NCBI GenBank assembly: GCA_013791905.1
Contig: VMSX01000011.1
Location: 186,001-250,000, forward strand
DNA from: Rhodocyclaceae bacterium
Lineage (GTDB): Bacteria; Pseudomonadota; Gammaproteobacteria; Burkholderiales; Rhodocyclaceae
Direction of reading: 5' to 3'
Length of the DNA stretch: 64,000 nucleotides
The position numbers and the translations under genes were made by a program. Below the pieces are notes generated by a model. The model did no database searches, had not been told where the DNA came from, and was given only the letters and a program-made list of their open reading frames with translations. Shown here in pieces: positions 61,803 to 64,000 of this stretch (positions within the stretch are counted from its first letter, which is position 1; the number at the start of each line of letters is the position of its first letter).

Positions 61803-62312
61803 GCGTTTTCTCCCTTTCTGCTCACCCGGCTTGCCGATATGATATCGCCCCCAAGAATACGCAAAAGCAGCACATTCCCGAACAGCCGTGGCACTCTGAA
61901 AGACTACCTTGCTACCGCCGATGCCGTTGCCCGGTTATCCGAGCAGGCAGGTCGTCTGCAGCACTTACAAACCCTGCTCGATGCCGCGTTGCCAGCCTAT
62001 CTTTCACCGGGCGCACGCATCGCCAATCTCAAGCGGGGCAAAGTCGTTATCCACGCCGACAGCGGCGCGGTCGCGGTCAAGCTCAGGCAACTGGGGCCAC
62101 GGCTCGCCGAAGGTTTTATTCAACAGGGGCAGGAGGTTACTGGAATCGAGGTGAGGGTGCAACCCCGACGAAGACTTTCAACCAGTTCACGCCCGAAGCT
62201 GCCAAAAATCCTGGGGGAGAGGCCGAAGCAGGCACTTACATCACTGGCTAGTGGGCTCGAAGAGGGCTCCCCAATTCGGCTTGCCGTGGAGAAGCTGCTG
62301 AAAAATACTTGA
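61797..62312 (+). CDS. DUF721/DciA-like protein
   Basis: A 171-residue protein (157 if the ATG at 61839 is used, which avoids overlap with the divergent peptidase gene). The pattern LQTLLDAALPAYLSPGARIA, then LKRGKVVIHADSGAVAVKLR and LGPRLAEGF resembles the N-terminal KH-like fold of DciA, the helicase-loading factor found beside secA/lpxC in many bacteria lacking DnaC. The remaining tail is short and basic. The function is inferred from family and location. Confidence 0.75.
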   Translation: MHAFSPFLLTRLADMISPPRIRKSSTFPNSRGTLKDYLATADAVARLSEQAGRLQHLQTLLDAALPAYLSPGARIANLKRGKVVIHADSGAVAVKLRQLGPRLAEGFIQQGQEVTGIEVRVQPRRRLSTSSRPKLPKILGERPKQALTSLASGLEEGSPIRLAVEKLLKNT

Positions 62313-62316
62313 GTCG

Positions 62317-62389
62317 AAAAGTCGGCGTGACCGGAGGAAATCCCCTTTTCGGGACTGGTGGGACGAAATGCCCCGCAGCGGGTACGGCG
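62317..62389 (+). repeat. Extended dispersed repeat interrupted by 27 bp
   Basis: AAAAGTCGGCG (62317-62327) starts four bases after the DciA-like stop. A 27-base stretch (62328-62354, GGAGGAAATCCCCTTTTCGG) intervenes, then CTGGTGGGACGAAATGCCCC GCAGCGGGTACGGCG (62355-62389) continues the extended form seen at 7291-7336. Confidence 0.65.
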
Positions 62390-62390
62390 A

Positions 62391-62576
62391 TCAAACCATC
62401 ACGATCAGCCGTTCAAATGCCAGCAGGGCAAACAAGGCCAGTGCGAGGATCAGGGCATATTTGGCGACACGCCCGGCCAGTCCGAGATAACGCCGGTCCC
62501 CGGTAAATAGATAGGCGAGGATGCCGGCGCCGATCGCGATCACCGCCAGGATGCCGATGATGCGTAAAAACAGCAT
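62391..62576 (-). CDS. Small two-helix membrane protein
   Basis: A 61-residue hydrophobic protein with two membrane segments: FLRIIGILAVIAIGAGILAY and YALILALALFALLAFERLIV around a short polar loop (FTGDRRYLGLAGRVAK). I recognise no characterised family; similar small proteins follow lpxC or lie near it in betaproteobacteria. The ATG at 62576 is chosen because everything upstream is an intergenic repeat. Confidence 0.7.
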   Translation of the reverse strand: MLFLRIIGILAVIAIGAGILAYLFTGDRRYLGLAGRVAKYALILALALFALLAFERLIVMV

Positions 62577-62682
62577 CACGCCGCCGCCGGGCCGCCCCAA
62601 GGCGGCGTGCAACCCCCGTGGGGGGCAGCGAGCCGGGTTTGTGACCGAAGGAAATCCCCGTGGGACGAGCGTGGGGGGGCCA
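62577..62682 (-). repeat. GC-rich palindromic element between lpxC and a small membrane gene
   Basis: The plus strand has GCCGCCGGGCCGCCCCAAGG, then CAACCCCCGTGGGGGGCAGC and GAGCGTGGGGGGGCC, the pattern of a repeat family widespread in Burkholderiales and Rhodocyclales. It belongs with the elements at 26788, 41030 and 52913. Confidence 0.7.
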
Positions 62683-63603
62683 TCAAATAAACTGGAGATC
62701 GGGATAAAGCCGCGCCACACGCGCCGGGGTCGTTTCGGGCAAATCGAAGCTCACCCATTCCCAGGCATCGGCGTCGGCCAGCAACGCGCGCAACAGGCGA
62801 TTGTTCAGCGCATGGCCGGACTTGTGGGCGCTGAAAAGCGCCAGCATGGGCGCACCGACAAGATACAGATCACCGATGGCATCCAGCACCTTGTGGCGAA
62901 CGAACTCCGCAGGCAGTCGCAGTCCCTCGGTGTTCAGTACACGGTACTCATCCATCACGATGGCGTTATCGAGACTGCCACCGAGGGCCAGCCCCTGCGC
63001 ACGCATGGCTTCGACGTCGTGCGTAAAACCAAAGGTGCGGGCGCGGGAGATATCCCGGATATACGACTGATCGGCGAAATCGACCGTCACCTCCATACCG
63101 GAGCGATCCACCGCGGGGTGGTTGAAGTGTATGGAAAATTCGAGGCGGAAACCATCGTAGGGTGAAAGTCGCGCCCACTTGTCACCGTCTTGCACTTCCA
63201 CGGTTTTCTTGATGCGCAGGAAACGCTTGGCGGCATTCTGTTCGACGATGCCCGCCGATTGCAGCAGGAACACGAAGGGCGCCGCCGAACCATCCATGAT
63301 CGGGATTTCCTCGGCATCCACATCGACGTACAGGTTGTCGATGCCCAGACCAGCCAGTGCCGACATCAGATGCTCGACCGTCCCGAGCTTGGCGCCATCC
63401 TTTTCCAGGCATGATGCCATGCGCGTGTCGCCAACCGCATACGGGTCAGCCTTGATGACGACCGGTGGCGTCAAGTCGACACGGGTAAACACAATGCCCG
63501 TACCCACCGCGGCAGGGCGCAGCACAAGCGTCACCTTTTCGCCGGAATGCAATCCGACGCCGGTGGCGCGAATCAGTGTCTTGAGCGTACGTTGCTTGAG
63601 CAT
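62683..63603 (-). CDS. lpxC: UDP-3-O-acyl-N-acetylglucosamine deacetylase LpxC
   Basis: A 306-residue zinc enzyme for the committed step of lipid A synthesis. It starts [20 protein letters not shown]. The zinc histidines are in [14 protein letters not shown] (about residue 78), [13 protein letters not shown] (two ligands: His and Asp) and the catalytic His in [11 protein letters not shown]. The length is typical. A terminator-like hairpin is found upstream at 63757-63786. Confidence 0.95.
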   Translation of the reverse strand: MLKQRTLKTLIRATGVGLHSGEKVTLVLRPAAVGTGIVFTRVDLTPPVVIKADPYAVGDTRMASCLEKDGAKLGTVEHLMSALAGLGIDNLYVDVDAEEIPIMDGSAAPFVFLLQSAGIVEQNAAKRFLRIKKTVEVQDGDKWARLSPYDGFRLEFSIHFNHPAVDRSGMEVTVDFADQSYIRDISRARTFGFTHDVEAMRAQGLALGGSLDNAIVMDEYRVLNTEGLRLPAEFVRHKVLDAIGDLYLVGAPMLALFSAHKSGHALNNRLLRALLADADAWEWVSFDLPETTPARVARLYPDLQFI

Positions 63604-63830
63604 GGGAACCAGATCAACTAGGCAGGATGGCGCATTTTAGCCCGAAGAGCGCGGCTAATCATGTGATTTAAAAGTAAAACGATGTTTCAAAGCAGATTAA
63701 AAACCACATTGCGCATGTCAAGCCGCAATGTGCGAATTCCTTTATACATACAAAAGCAAAACGGCGTGCCGTGACACGCCGTTTTGTCCAGTCAATGGAT
63801 TTGTCCAGAGGCTATTGTTCCAAAACCTCA
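63604..63830. promoter_or_regulatory. lpxC upstream region
   Basis: About 150 A+T-rich bases before lpxC should hold its promoter; no specific operator was recognised. A hairpin that ends the upstream gene occupies 63757-63786. Confidence 0.4.
63757..63786 (-). terminator. Terminator hairpin between the DUF2892 gene and lpxC
   Basis: A perfect 12-bp stem CAAAACGGCGTG / CACGCCGTTTTG with a 6-nt loop; the stem base provides T-rich ends on both strands. It lies 45 bp beyond the stop of the minus-strand gene to the right. Confidence 0.8.
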
Positions 63831-64000
63831 TCACTCCTTCTTCATCGGGCAGGTATTCATGCCGAGGATCGGGTAGATCGGGCAAAAACCAATGGCGCCA
63901 GTCGCCAGAGGAACAACGCCAATCCAGGCCCAGACCGGGCCGCCCATCAGGGCCCAGCCAATCAGGCCCAGACCAGCGAGGATACGCAGCGTGCGGTCAA
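63831..64000 (-). CDS. DUF2892 (YgaP-like) membrane protein, partial at window edge
   Basis: The minus strand enters from the right edge reading DRTLRILAGLGLIGWALMGG, then PVWAWIGVVPLATGAIGFCP and IYPILGMNTCPMKKE followed by a stop at 63831. Two membrane helices and the FCPIYPILGMNTC motif match the DUF2892 family (small inner-membrane proteins, sometimes fused to rhodanese). The start lies beyond the window, probably by only a few codons. Confidence 0.8.
   Translation of the reverse strand, partial: DRTLRILAGLGLIGWALMGGPVWAWIGVVPLATGAIGFCPIYPILGMNTCPMKKE

Overview
The window looks like a chromosomal segment of a facultatively anaerobic betaproteobacterium, most like the Rhodocyclales and relatives. 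The evidence is a Calvin-type cbb gene order, a class I PHA synthase, cbb3 oxidase with its full assembly set, NarX/NarL, FNR and Dnr-type regulators, and GC-rich coding throughout. I cannot name the species. I see no rRNA, tRNA, CRISPR array, transposase or prophage.

Layout: (1) 1-2.7 kb: end of a large nuclease-tailed protein (probably defence), a glutathione transferase and a broken copy of another. (2) 3.2-7.3 kb: an FNR-box-preceded cluster for a membrane electron-transfer complex (DsrO-like Fe-S protein, NrfD/DsrP-like membrane subunit, four-haem cytochrome), an unknown protein and a degenerate hemerythrin; no catalytic subunit is encoded. (3) 7.6-9.9 kb: beta-carbonic anhydrase and acetamidase/formamidase. 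(4) 10-19 kb: cbb operon on the minus strand, fbp-prk-tkt-gap-pgk-pyk-fba, without RuBisCO. (5) 19.5-28.8 kb: DsrE-like protein, lolA, ftsK, trxB, smr, U32 peptidase (trhP-like), PII, nadE, ppa. (6) 28.8-33.8 kb: copper chaperone, CopA, rhodanese, SafE-like protein, hemN. (7) 33.9-47 kb: oxygen/nitrogen-oxide response island: fnr, narL-narX, two Dnr paralogues around a SirB2-like gene, a 12-TM protein, then DUF2249, hemerythrin, ODP-like protein, MCP-like protein and nitronate monooxygenase, followed by phaC and uspA. (8) 47-55.5 kb: ccoH, ccoG, ccoPQON, ccoS, ccoI. (9) 55.5-64 kb: SDR, class II aldolase, mtnA, secA, M23 peptidase, DciA-like protein, lpxC and a partial DUF2892 protein.

Common thread: six sites of the form TTGAY-N4-RTCAA link regions 2, 6, 7 and 8. 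Three are centred where a class II activation promoter needs them (-41.5 with a plausible -10). One of these lies between ccoS and ccoN, faces no gene, and is followed 95 nt later by a strong intrinsic terminator: a candidate FNR-activated small RNA.

The second theme is interspersed repeats. A ~25-bp element (core AAAGTCGGCGCTGGCG) occurs at least 11 times. It lies in gaps, right behind stop codons (hemN, phaC) and in frame inside genes (copA, ccoI, the U32 gene, the aldolase, sirB2). An ~85-bp GC-rich palindromic element is inserted in frame in nadE and recurs beside ccoI. Both families appear to have reshaped coding sequences without breaking them.
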